64,000 bases of DNA from Diogma glabrata. Lineage: Eukaryota; Arthropoda; Insecta; Diptera; Cylindrotomidae. Positions 8,838 through 19,910 of this stretch are shown in pieces. The notes beneath the pieces were generated by a model. That model saw only the letters and a list, made by a program, of their open reading frames with translations, made no database searches and had not been told where the DNA came from. The stretch spans positions 369,174,850-369,238,849 of the forward strand of contig OY856186.1 of NCBI GenBank assembly GCA_963693315.1. The letters are read 5' to 3'. The translations under genes were made by a program, and so were the position numbers. Numbering within the stretch: the stretch's first letter is position 1; each line of letters begins with the position of its first letter.

Positions 8838-9689
8838 GGGTGTGTTTATGTTGAAGCTTCGATAAACGAGTCAAGCAATGATAAAAGCGTTGAATAGCGC
8901 TATTCTTTTACAGTGTCTATGTTGGAGCTTTAAGAATTTTAATTAAATTTACAAAAATATATACAATAAACTTGAAATTAATTAATTTAATAATCAATTT
9001 TCCTTAAACTTCAAAAATTTAAATTAATTAAAACTAATATTTTTACTTTTATGTATTTTTTATAAAATAAATAAACTGAGCATCGATCAGAGTTTCGATA
9101 GAAGCGTCGAAAAAGAACTGTAACGTCCGCTATATTCATCTAAACAATAATAAAACCAATTCATCTTCTTTTTCTAATTCAATAAAAATTTATTTCAATA
9201 GTTTCAGTTCATTTTTACATTGATAATAATTTTAAAATTTTCTAATACTTAACGGCTAGTTCAATTTCGAATATACTGAAAAAATAAACGAACGCACCAA
9301 TTTTATTTTCATTTCTAACGAACAGATGTCGTTACTCAATTTTTGCTTAATCTTCGTGTTGCACGATAAAATGAGAAATGTCAAAAAAAAACACATGTTT
9401 TGAATTGGATTGATTTTTCAATTTTTTGTCATTTCATTCCATTTTTGTTTTCTGCAAGAAAATGTCAAAAGATAATAAATTTTAAAAAGAAAGGAAATAA
9501 AGTAAAAATTACCTAAAAAACAAGTAATCAAAAGAAAAATATATTTTCGTGTCTAACCTAAAAACATGTTTCTTTATGAGTAATTTCATCCAATAAAAAA
9601 GGGAAAAATTTGTTTGTTAAAATAAAAAAACCTGTGAAACATTACAAGTTCCTTTCAAAAAAGGAAGGAAGAATTTTATTTTTGAACTT

Positions 9690-9990
9690 AAAATCTGGAA
9701 AGTGGCTGCCAAGCTAGGTCCACTATATTTTTCAATATTGGATACAATATATGATGGTGTAAAAGAACATCTAGTGCTGCAACAAATGGTACTGTTGTTG
9801 TGTATATCACATTTGTTGTCTGAAGTTCCAGTTGGATTAAGGATCTATAATTTAATTTTGGTGGACGTCTGCCACCTATCGATCCTACAACAAAATATTC
9901 CACGTTGAACCGGTGTTCTCATCAAGGGCGTGATCATTATAATAACAAAATTACATTGTACTGCATTGGTAATATGATAAGAGGGATTGG
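9690..9990. other. Less A/T-rich island inside the TIR element, unrecognised
   Basis: Short open frames of about 70 codons exist on both strands here (plus 9702-9908, minus 9688-9903) and overlap each other. Neither shows a domain I recognise. The composition is less A/T-rich than the surroundings, so it may be captured coding DNA. Confidence 0.2.
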
Positions 9991-10169
9991 CCGATTTAAT
10001 ACGTACACTGGATTAAAAGAAGAGTGAAGGGAAAACATTATACTTCAATCAACAATGTCCAAGTGAGCAACTTGAAATTTTTTTTTATTAGCTACTATTG
10101 ATTTTATATAGACATATGCAAATTATTTTACTTCTTTTTTTTTGATAATGTCAAAATAGGTTATTTATG

Positions 10170-10310
10170 CTAATATGAAATGATAGGCTAAAGTAAATAT
10201 TTTCGTATAAGAGATTTCCAAAACTTGTATCCGTCTGTAGACAAGCAAATCCCGTGGCATTTTTTTTTTTTTGTGTGTTCCTTTTAATTTTAAAAGTCCA
10301 AAGAGATTCA
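10170..10310 (+). repeat. LTR-like dispersed motif, copy 2
   Basis: GATAGGCTAAA, AAGAGATTTCCAAAAC, CCGTCTG, AATCCCG, a T-run and AAAAGTCC appear in the same order as at 222-350. It lies inside the right part of the TIR element. Confidence 0.45.
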
Positions 10311-10754
10311 CCAAGTGGATTTCTAACAGAACAAATCGTTTATCGACGCTTGACTCGATGCTTGACTCTTTTATCGATGCTTCAACATAAACACTCCTAT
10401 TTGAAAGCATGTATTCATTTTCTTCGCTTTAATCACATCGATGGTCGACGCTATTATCGAAGCTCCAACATAAACGCGCCCTAATGTTACAAAACACAAT
10501 TTAATTACCGATTAACTTTTGGATATCTTCGATGGTGTTGTTGAATTTTACGTTGTAAAAGTTTTTCTGTTTAAAAATTGATAAATTGATAATTACAAAT
10601 ACATTGAAATATTATTTTTCCTTGTCAAATTTATGTAAACAAAAAACCTCGCCATTTTAATTATTATTAATATTTTTTTTAAAATAATTTATTATTATTT
10701 AAATTACTAATAAAGTTATTACAAATAAAATGATAAAACGAAAAATTTATCATT

Positions 10755-11100
10755 TTTAAATGTAAACATAGCCAAAAAATACATGTATGTATACATACAA
10801 ACTTACAGAATTCGAAAACTCAAAAAATTTACCACTACATTTACAAAACTAAATTGATTTATTTTATGCTGTTCTTTGACAAGTAAATAAATCAATCTTT
10901 TTTCGAACAAGCGGCAAGCCAAAGAACGCAACATTAATTAATTGAAATGTAAACATACCAAAAAAATATATAAACATATCAATTGACAGAACACAAAAGT
11001 CAGAACATTTTATTACTACATTCTACCTATTCTTTAGCAAGTATATAAATCAATCTTTTTTTATCAAGCCAAAGAACGCGACATAAGTCAACTAGTTATT
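10755..11100. repeat. Diverged direct duplication of about 180 bp
   Basis: Two similar blocks (about 10,758-10,930 and 10,945-11,098) share AAATGTAAACATA, AAATAAATCAATCTTTTTT, and AAGCCAAAGAACGC. Both are A/T-rich and non-coding. Confidence 0.65.
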
Positions 11101-11530
11101 GTTAAAATAAATTAAATTAATTAATTGTTTAAATTACAAAAAAATTAATCATAAAATACAATTAATTACAAAAACAACTACAATTCAACATAACATAAAG
11201 TATAAACAAGAAATATTTCAATTATAAATAAAAGTGTAAAGGGGAATTAGATGATGAGGATGAAAGCAAGTCGAAAATATTAGGGAGCAAATATTCTGCA
11301 ATACAATAGAGAGCATATTATATCAACCAGGAATTTGTGCTTAGGAAGAGAAACTATACGGACAAGAATTAGTATTTAGAAACAAAGTTGGATTGCAAGG
11401 AACAGTTGCGCGGAGGAAGGAAGCAGGAACTAGCTGTAGGTTTAATATTAATCAATTTTTCTTTATGTAAACTTATTTATGGATTTCTTTTATTTCTAGT
11501 TCATTTTTTGTGATGAAAAATAGATTTTTT
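11101..11530. other. No gene seen
   Basis: A/T-rich tract followed by a purine-rich stretch (11,240-11,430). No reading frame or repeat family could be supported. Confidence 0.5.
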
Positions 11531-11535
11531 AGTAG

Positions 11536-11632
11536 TTTAGGAGATTTCCATACCGAGATTCGCCTGATGCTATTTCGAGGGGACTAATTGCTTTTTAATT
11601 TTTTTTGTATATTTGGCGCCGAACATCATTTT
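11536..11632 (+). repeat. LTR-like motif and primer-site-like TTGGCGCCGAA
   Basis: TTTAGGAGATTTCCATACCG followed by CGCCTGATGC resembles the dispersed LTR motif. ATTTGGCGCCGAACATC at ~11,612 resembles the primer-site sequence TTGGCGCCGAAAC of the leaders at 33.4 and 36.2 kb. It precedes the arginine-rich ORF at the same relative position as in those copies. Confidence 0.4.
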
Positions 11633-11776
11633 TCATTCACCAACTGTCATTTTTGAAAAAGAAAAAACCTGTTTATGATAATACTTTTCTTGATTTAGTT
11701 TTGATAATTTTTTTTATTTAAAAATTCGTTATTTTGTTGATGTTTTTTGAAAACATTTTTTTTTAAATTGATATAA

Positions 11777-12100
11777 ATGTTTTTGATAAAACGAGGGTTG
11801 CGGCGTTGTGAGACACCGCAACGGAGACGTAGAGGAGAGCCACAAGGCTCAGAAGTAGGTCCTTCTGACTCGCTGGTCGTTTCGGATCAAGTATTGGAGC
11901 AGCCAGTTCCATTACCTGAACCAGTGACGCCAAGAAAGCGCAGAAGGGGCCGACCAAACCGGGCCAAAAGAAATGCAATTAGAGAGGAACGTCGAAAGGC
12001 AGAGGCTGAAGCAGCACTTCCTCATCTCAATGAGGAAGTGACTGCTGAAGGTTCTGCCGGTCGGGGCATGGCTCAACCCCTACCCTCGGAGGGTGTTTAA
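11777..12100 (+). CDS. Small arginine-rich ORF, unrecognised
   Basis: An open frame of 107 codons, far more G/C-rich than its flanks, starts at ATG 11,777. It has a basic N-terminus (RGLRRCETPQRRRRGE), a Pro/Val linker, then PRKRRRGRPNRAKRNAIREE with an AT-hook-like RGRP core and an acidic C-terminus. It resembles the two arginine-rich ORFs at 33,970 and 36,740 in size, composition and position after an A/T-rich leader and TTGGCGCCGAA site. It may be a nucleic-acid-binding protein of a non-autonomous LTR element. No family is recognised and the function is unknown. Confidence 0.45.
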   Translation: MFLIKRGLRRCETPQRRRRGEPQGSEVGPSDSLVVSDQVLEQPVPLPEPVTPRKRRRGRPNRAKRNAIREERRKAEAEAALPHLNEEVTAEGSAGRGMAQPLPSEGV

Positions 12101-12660
12101 TTGAAAAAATAAAAAATTTCTTATATATATATTATATTATGGATATGCGAACGACCGATCAATTGGTTTCTCTTTTTGATTCGAGGAAGTGGAGAAGAGT
12201 GGTCAACTTTTGGTACCATTCTTCAACACCACAAACTTCTTCAATGAAGTGAAGTGAAGGCCCAATATTATTTTCAGGCTTCACCCTTTTCAATATTCAA
12301 TGCATACTTCTTACCTTTTATAAACTTACAATAGTAACTATGACCATGGTAGCCTAGAGTCTCCCAAGGAATGGCATTAGTTTTTAGTTGATAATATTTT
12401 ATTTTTAGGGAGAGGAATAATATCTGGGTTGATAGAATTTGGTCGTTATGGGCCACATCATGACAGGTATTGGTTTGCTCTTTTAAGGTGTGGAAGAATC
12501 TGTTCTGTAGAATTTTGTCGTTAGAGGCTAATCCAGTCAAATCTTACATGCCATTGTTGGAAAGACACGCGAGCGCGAGATTCATGCTCAACTCACAATG
12601 ATTATTCGTATCATAATTATTTTTATTCTGTCATGAGGCGGGTCCGGATTTGGAAATCTC
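12101..12660. other. No gene seen
   Basis: Mixed sequence without a convincing frame. The 88-codon minus-strand frame at 12,274-12,540 has no recognisable domain and is treated as chance. Confidence 0.5.
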
Positions 12661-12965
12661 TTATTCCTTTATGAATAAATAAATAAATCTTTTTATGAAA
12701 TAAATAAACCTTTTTGTTAAATAAATAAATATTTTTACAAATTAATATAACAAATAAATATTAATTTGCTATAATAAATATTATTTTCTTATGTAAATAA
12801 AAAAAATGTTTATTCTATTTAAATAATTAAAATTTGTTTCTTTATAGAAATAAATAAATGAATTTAATCTAAATAAATGAATAAAACTTTTCAATATAAT
12901 TATAAATAAATAAAATTATTCTATAAGCAAATCAATTTTTTTTCGATAAATAAACTAAATAAATA
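12661..12965. repeat. AAAT-type low-complexity tract
   Basis: Irregular repeats of AATAAATAAA mixed with T-runs fill the stretch. No coding potential. Confidence 0.75.
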
Positions 12966-13013
12966 ATTTTTAGGTAAAACAAATTGTAGATTGTTGTGCA
13001 TATCATCTGTGAT

Positions 13014-13782
13014 CAGAGTTTCGAACCGAAATGTTTTCCGTTTCGGTTTACGGTTTCGTTCCGACTATTATTTCGTTCCGGTTTTCGGTTTGGTTCCTTA
13101 GTTTATTTTTTCGTTCCGGTTTTCGGTTTGGTTCCGGTTCAGTTCCGATGTCAAAATCAAGGATTTTCAGTATTCTTATGCAAAAATTCAAAAGAAACAA
13201 CTTCAGTAATTATTGAATCTAGAACATCGATACAGGCTTCAGTAAGAAGTTTTTCAGACATAGCACCGTAATATTTTGAGGTTTAATTTAGATTTCATGT
13301 CTAATAACGTTGGAGTAAGCGTCATTACACTACTTGAGCTTAACTTTGATGGCAGATTTCGTTCACATGATTCGTTTACATGCTTTTGCTGATATTTTAA
13401 GACATTTAAAAATTTTAAATTCTTTTTTATGAAACCGTTCAAAATGCCTCTCAAAATTTGCTGCATGGTTTCATGGTATTTTAAAAAAATGTAATAAATT
13501 TTGGAATAGATTAGAAACCAAAATTGTAGTACCTATAGCTAATTTTACATGCAAAATGAAAATCTTTTACTCATAATATATGAGCAGCTTTTTGTTAGAA
13601 TATTTTTTTTTGTTTTTTCACTGCAGACCGTTTTACATGAATCGTAAATAAAATGATTTTTTCGTTCCGGTTACGGTTTATTACATATAAAAAATTACGG
13701 TTTCGGTTACGTTACGGTTCAGCCCAAAATTTCGGTTAATAACGGTTTTCGGTTTACGGTTCGGTTCCGGTTCGAAACTCTG
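13014..13782. mobile_element. hAT-type MITE with perfect 8-bp target duplication
   Basis: Terminal repeats CAGAGTTTCGAACCG (left) and CGGTTCGAAACTCTG (right) enclose 769 bp. TCTGTGAT flanks both sides exactly (13,006-13,013 and 13,783-13,790), which is the 8-bp duplication of the hAT superfamily. CGGTTTCGGTTCCGG-type repeats fill the first ~140 and last ~140 bp. The middle has a minus-strand relic (13,254-13,466) of about 70 codons, too degraded to name. The element is non-autonomous. Confidence 0.88.
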
Positions 13783-13799
13783 TCTGTGATATATCGGTT

Positions 13800-15760
13800 T
13801 TTCTCCCCATTTCTTTCTTTTTCTCGCCTCAACACCATCTAGGGCATTAGGATATCTGAGCTTGAGCGAACTGCATCAAGGGTATGATTTTGCAGTTGAA
13901 CCAGTACCCTCTGCATATTTGGAAACTTATGATTCCAGACCGACTCGTGTGCTTCACCCATTATACTCTTCACATCTACTCAGCCAGTACCTTCATTCTC
14001 TACAGATAATGTTTTCTGTTTTAAATGTCGAGTTATAGGACATATCGGGCACACGATTGTCCTCAGAAACCAATTAAATTATACTACTGGAAGTGTGATA
14101 AATCCGATGTGATTTTTAAAATTGTTTTGTTTATAAGCCAGATTTAAACTACAGACCGGGAGTACGGTACAGCCCCGAGGACCCAAACAAGGAACATGGC
14201 TAATTAAGTCGACTCAAACCTTCCTCAACAGAAGATGCCTATTTTAGCAGATTACTTCAATTTAAAAAAAACCTATTTTCAACGCCTTCTACGCTATCGT
14301 CGTTATTGGAGGTTGTGTAAATTGATTGTGAAAGTTAATTTTTTATTTATTTGATTGTGAAAGCTTGTGTTTGTAAAACGTAAAAAATTCTGGATAGTGG
14401 AACCTCTATTAGTATTTTGGGAAGAAATTCCTTGCAGTTGTTAAAAGCCGTTGGCATTCCTTGTGAGATCACCTTGTGCATTTGCACGGATATGTCGATG
14501 TACCTAACACTATGAATGATTCCACTAAAGCAATTCGATTCCATATTGTTCCTGGTTCGCGTGAAGAGCTCTACCTAGGGATCGAGGTCTGGGAGGCTTT
14601 CGGTATCATTCCTTCATTTGTCGATAAACTAGCACGAGTCGAGTCTGATAACATCAAAATGCATGAATTCGCATGTGACCGGCTTTAGGAGTTTGAGTAG
14701 ATCAAGGCTTCGTTTCTGTCTTTTGAAGTCACGAATCTCCACATGTCATCTATTTAGGTGAAAATATCTCTGTTAAACAGAGGCATTAACTCACATCACC
14801 ATTTCAACTAAGGATCTTGACCGAAGGCTTCACATTGACACGATCGAAGAGTCGAGCAGTTGTTGGTGCTCTTCAGTGGTGTTGATTCAGAATATTTCTG
14901 GAAAAACAAGTTATGTTCAGACTTCCGTCTTTTAAATTCTTTGACCAAGAAGCACGCTTGCCTCCTTCTCTTGGTCGATGGCCGATTAGGTCATCTAAAT
15001 GGTACGAAATACATGAACACCTTCTTAACATATGGGGTACCAGTTTCAACACAGCGACAATGGTAAACAGGGGTTAAGTAAATTATTTCAAAACTTGTTA
15101 ACGGATTGTTAGAATTGGAGTCTACAATCCCCAAAGTAACGTATCTGAGAGGGTAAATGGATCGGTCCTCGCAGCCATATCAGCGTATGTGAACAGTCAA
15201 CACACAACATGGGCTTCTCATCTAGGGGAGGTATCATATGCTTTGCAAACCGCGGTATATCGTTCCACTCAATACTCACCGTATTATTTGTTGTTTGGTC
15301 AACATCTGATATCAGATTGGAAATATTATATCAACTTATGAAATCCCTTCATATCCTCAATCAGACTGTTAACAAAGAACTGGATCGTTCGGGTCATCTG
15401 GCCATACTTAGGAGTCCTATACAAGCCAACCTTAAATCTACGTTTGAAAAATCTCAACACCAATACAATCGGCGATCTCGTGTTAAAACATTTTCGCTTT
15501 AACAGCATGTTTTCGTGCTGCAACATCATTTGAGGCAGCAAACAAATTCTCTGCAAAATTGGCAGCTAAGTTTATGCCGGCAATCATTAAGTCTAGAATT
15601 TTTAACGTGCTTTACGAATTTGAAAATTTGGAAACATGCTCTTTTTGTATTATTTTCTACAGTTTCCTCCATCTCGTTTTTCGACCACTGGGGTTCATAC
15701 TATTGTTTTCCGTTTCTGGTTTTATATCGGGGACTTAAACGGCATTAATGAACATTGTTG
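13800..15760 (+). pseudogene. Decayed Gypsy-type gag-pol
   Basis: Several frames in order match a Gypsy polyprotein. A zinc-knuckle-like CFKCRVIGHIGH lies at ~14,015-14,050. A protease/linker region has FHIVPGSREELYLGIEVWEAFG (~14,540-14,605). An RT N-terminus reads LCSDFRLLNSLTKKHA then LVDGRLGHLNGTKY (~14,910-15,015), the 'DYR.LN..T..D.YPLP..D..L..L' block. An integrase core tail (~15,130-15,300) contains VNSQHTTWASHLGEVSYAL, and a C-terminal part extends to ~15,640. Stops, frameshifts and the loss of the RT palm make it inactive. LTRs were not found. Confidence 0.68.
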
Positions 15761-17160
15761 TCTGTAAAGCTCAGTGTTCCGTGACAATCTTTTATAGGTT
15801 TGGCGTGCATTGAAATTTACTTTCGATCTATTTGTAATTTTCTGTTCGATTCCTGATGCCAGATAATCGCATTGGTAGAGCGAATTCATAGTTCTCGGGA
15901 TTCTTCTTCATGTAGTCACTTTTTCTGAGTTAAATTTTAAGTAATAAATGTTTGTTTGTTACTTGTATTTAACTCGGTTGTAGCGACACATTGTTGTGAA
16001 CATAAATTAATTTTCAGTCCACTCTATTAATTAGCAAAACATTAAAACAAGAGAGAAGAATTTTCGTGGTTTTCTTCTATTTTAAGTTAGCACATAATTT
16101 AAATTAATTAAAATCAGTAAATATTATTAAAACAATCTATGCAATATTTATGTTTTTGAGTTTTTTTTTGTGTTGTTGAAGTGAACGACTGGATGCTGAA
16201 CTCTATATATATTTCGCATGCAAGACACTCAAACCACCAGCCATTGTTCCATCGATTCTGAAAGTATTTTATTTTCCTTATCTTGATGTGCGATAGCTAA
16301 TATTAAACGAAAATTGTCACCCAATTCCATTGAATATAACTACGAAGTACGAATATATATCCAGTATTAAATCCATTAAAACGGATTCGATCTCATAATG
16401 CAATCTAACAACATGATAAAGCTTTCTTTTTCTACCATATCCATCCATATATTTTATATTGAAAATTACTTCAAATAATACTCTCCACTTCAAAATAAAC
16501 GGTTCATAAATGTGGAACTTAAGCTATATTGTATTGAAAATAGAACAATTGCATTATTTTAATTCAAAATAATTCCACCGGATTTTGTAGAAAACTGTGT
16601 TTTATTATCTTAAATTCACTTTGAATAATCAATAACACAAAAATACACAACATATCACTTAACAGTTTGTTACTTTTATTTTCATTTAAAATTTAAAAAA
16701 TAATTTTGTTAAACTTATTTTTGTTTTCAATTTTGATTTTAAAAAATATAATGCCCTGACCGAACAAAATGGTCAAGTATTTGTAGTAGAATTTTTCAGT
16801 TTTATCTCTCTCTCTCTCTTTTAACAAATTATGCATATATCATCTCACCAATCAACTTTTTTACAAACAAAAATATTCATCATTTATGTAGATAGAAAGA
16901 ACACGTATTATTAATTGACATTGTGACGCATCAAAACAATTAACTGAAAAAAAATGTTAAAATATTATTAAAAAACATAAATGCTTTTATGTTTGTTTTA
17001 TTTTAATGGCCGGAATAGAAATAAATTGGTAAATTATTAGCGAATTTCTTTATATATGAATATTCTTACTTTTAGAGAAATATTCAAAATAGTCCGTCGT
17101 TACAATTGTCTCCGGCAGATAAAGCTTAAACTACTTCTTTGAACACTATCACACTTTTCC
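15761..17160. other. No gene seen; A/T-rich, one TC microsatellite
   Basis: No coding frame is supported. A (TC)n tract lies at ~16,804-16,819. The left few hundred bases could be 3' sequence of the preceding Gypsy relic. Confidence 0.5.
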
Positions 17161-17549
17161 TTTTCGTTGCAAATCCTTGAGCAGGTCGAACTACCAGAAC
17201 TCTCGTTCGCTTTCTTAATACTATAGCATACTAGAGCTCTTCTTCTTTCCTTCTGTCTTTTATATCGTTCCATCTTCGATTACACTAGGGGGGCAGTCTT
17301 GTGGCAAACAAAAGCAATAATTTAACGAACTTTTTTTCACATCGGTTAATACTTAAAAATGAAAAACTGCTTACGTGACAAAGTATAATAAAAACGAACG
17401 GTAAAATAAAAGGAAGATACAATACAAAATATTCGTTTGTTTTTAAAAATATATTTCTGAAATTTGTGCTGCTGTTGTTTGATAGTTAAATATAACAGGC
17501 GAGTGATTTGCTTGCGCGTCGATTTTTTATAAAACGTTAATACATAACA
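17161..17549 (+). repeat. Old LTR element: internal end, purine tract and LTR
   Basis: GAGCAGGTCGAACTAC and CTTTCTTAATACT precede the purine tract GGGGGGCAG and an LTR-like start at ~17,297 (TCTTGTGGCAAAC), ending AATACATAACA at 17,549. It is the paralogue of the repeat at 2513-2697/8073-8100 and preserves the target site without the Gypsy insertion (GTGACAAAGTATAATAAAAA). Confidence 0.6.
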
Positions 17550-17873
17550 ATTTGCACATTAGGTACTGAGTGTGATTTAATGTAGCTAAATAACTTATTT
17601 TAGTCTATTATTATAAAAAAATCTTTAGTTTTGCTATTAAGTGAAAAGCGTGATTTAAATTAGAAAACCAATTTAGTCAATTTTTTACATCTAAATGTTT
17701 CAAATACATCAACTGGTACCATCAAGAGTGTGCGGGACTGAGTGTTAAACAGCTGGTTGAGCTTTATAAAGGTAAAGCAAAAGTGGGCAAATAGATTTGT
17801 TATTTTGTTCGAAGTCGGGTGATGGTATCCCTTTAATTAATAACAACTTGCTGAGTGTGTAAGATTTCAACAA

Positions 17874-17990
17874 TGGACTCGTGATGCTCAGAGAAGAAAT
17901 GTTTGACTTGAAAGCTTAAATTCTGAACGTTCTGGAAACGGATCTGAAGAAAGATCATTAACAACGTTTGATAAGGCGTTAATGTTTACA
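17874..17990 (+). pseudogene. Gag-start relic, paralogue of 8101-8190
   Basis: From ~17,883 a short frame reads MLREEMFDLKAQILNVLETD, a coiled-coil start similar at the DNA level to 8100-8180. It is broken within 30 codons. Confidence 0.35.
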
Positions 17991-18413
17991 TATTTCTATC
18001 TTCGCCAGTTTAGGCAATACCCACTTGCATCGACACAAAATCAATGTTTAGAATATTCCATGTCTCTTCTTAAAACAAACTGCAAAATACATTTATCCTT
18101 AAGTCGATTGAATCAGAATTGATACCTATTCAGTATTGATTTCAAAGTTTAAAAGTATTATTAATGTATATTCGAAAGAGTAATGTTGGATGTACGATAT
18201 ACAAATATTCGATAGTTCTTATTTTTCTTCCTTTCTGTTCAAATACTCGGTTTGATAACTAGTATAATAAATTCGTACCGTGGGAATGAATTGCATGAGG
18301 AGTATAACGAGTTTTAAGTTTTATTGTTTGGGATCAAATGATCCTAAAGAATAAGTAGTGACGAATATGGGATCTGTGGTGAATCCTATATTCGTGAAGT
18401 CCCTAGGGTTTCA

Positions 18414-18515
18414 GTTGTTCTCATGAGCCAGAGACTCTTAAAAGAACAACTTCTACCGAACCACTTAATATGGTATCGGTTATTCTTATGAGCCAGAGAC
18501 TCTTAAAAGAATAAC
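18414..18515. other. Tandem pair of covarying hairpins
   Basis: Hairpin 1 (18,414-18,450) pairs GTTGTTCT with AGAACAAC. Hairpin 2 (18,479-18,515) pairs GTTATTCT with AGAATAAC. Both enclose a 19-nt loop identical after its first base (ATGAGCCAGAGACTCTTA), and both are followed by TTCTACCGAA. The G-C pair of one stem is A-T in the other, so both halves changed together. This suggests selection on structure, or a duplication with gene-conversion-like change. No RNA family is recognised. Confidence 0.65.
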
Positions 18516-18845
18516 TTCTACCGAATAGTAAATTCTACTTACTTGAACTTTGATGACTTTTTACACTTGGACTTCACACTAAATGAAACACTTGTTGATG
18601 ATGGGTATAACTTAAAAACTGATTTATTAAAGAACTTTTCATTGCATATACACTAAATTAACAATAAGCAAAACAACAACAATTGTTCTAATTTGTCGAT
18701 AATTATTTAAAAGAGTTTCCCAATATATTATTTTTCCTTCGTAGACATTTTTAGTTCTACGACGAAATTACATCATGATTTTAATATTATTTTTTGTGTT
18801 TACAAATTATGCGAATTATGAATAAATTAATTAATTGGTTTTTGT

Positions 18846-19054
18846 TTGTTTATGTTTACATATAAGTTTTTCTTTAGTTTATTGGGTTATTGGTATGATT
18901 TAGATATTTGATTGTTGTTGGTAGTTTTAGATATTTATATTGTATATCTTTGTTTATGTTTACATATGAGTTTTTCTTTAGTTTATTGGGTTATTGGTAT
19001 GATTCAAATATTTGTGTTGTTGTTGGTAGTTTTAGATATTTATATTGTATATCT
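18846..19054. repeat. 104-bp tandem duplication
   Basis: Two near-identical units start TTGTTTATGTTTACATA (18,846 and 18,950) and end TTATATTGTATATCT. Few differences separate them, so the duplication is recent. Confidence 0.85.
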
Positions 19055-19589
19055 ATGCTACACTAGTATTTTTCGGGACATGTAAAATATCCCCACAAGT
19101 GTAACGTTATTACACAATATTTATTTCTTACAATAAAAATGCTACTCCATTATTCAAATTGTTTTTGCCACGTCAATTATTTTTTTATTAATTTGACCGC
19201 TTTTCCATTCCTTTATTGATAACTATCTAAATTTTCACTTTCTTGAAAGAGTTAAAACAAATAAAACCGATAAAAAATATTGAACAGCAAAACAGGGATA
19301 CCATTAAATCGAACTCACCAAAGTTAAAGAATAGAGTATCCGTGTATCATTCCTTTATTAAATTTAGTATTTGTCTGAATCGTGTTTCTTGAGATGACAG
19401 CCAGATCTACGCCGCCCACTAGGTTTTAATTATCCTCGCAAGTCGCACGAAAAAAAAACACAGAGTTCGACGCTTCTAAACATGCGTGGTAGTAAATGAA
19501 AATCAACTACTGGGCGTGTTGACCGTAACACTTACAATACACGTTCACAAATAAAGCAGATCCAAATCCTACCAAATCCAATCTACGCA
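19055..19589. other. No gene seen
   Basis: A/T-rich sequence followed by a less A/T-rich part from ~19,390. No supported frame. Confidence 0.5.
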
Positions 19590-19910
19590 TCTAGGAGTTC
19601 TATGTCTAAAAGAGAGAGTTCTAAGGAGGAAGCGTCTAAGGCTGTAAGTTACTGTTCCCGAGCCTTTAAGCGAGGTTTTAAAAGAAAGGACCACTTAGAT
19701 GTAGCTTTCATTGATGAAGCATGACGATGGCAGCAACATGCTTTCCATAAAGGTGGAAATTGTGGACTAGTGCACTAGTTGACATCTTCCACACAATCGC
19801 AGGTATCACCTCTGAGACGACGAAGAAACGGCAGAATGCTCTAGAACCGTGTTGCTAGAAACTATCGTTAAAGTTCGATATATTAGCTCTTCCCACTGAC
19901 TTCCGGAAAT
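19590..19910 (+). pseudogene. Possible retroelement ORF1 relic
   Basis: A short frame reads MSKRESSKEEASKAVSYCSR then AFKRGFKRKDHLDVAFIDEA before a stop at ~19,722. The Lys/Glu-rich lead into 'LDVAFID' resembles the start of insect non-LTR ORF1 proteins. The match is weak and no further domain follows. Confidence 0.25.

Larger units (their letters stand above)
8838..10481. mobile_element. Terminal-inverted-repeat DNA element (non-autonomous)
   Basis: The left end GGGTGTGTTTATGTTGAAGC and the right end (reverse complement GGGCGCGTTTATGTTGGAGC, then TTCGATAA on both) form inverted termini of about 28 bp. TA lies on both sides (8836-8837 and 10482-10483). The core motif TTTATGTTGRAGCWTCGATAA also recurs just inside the right end (~10,370-10,390), with a weak copy near 8925 at the left. 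Repeated subterminal motifs of this sort serve as transposase-binding sites in many DNA transposons. No transposase frame is present in the 1.64 kb. The TA duplication would fit a Tc1/mariner-type mechanism, while TTA/TAA flanks leave Harbinger-like origin open. Confidence 0.72.
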
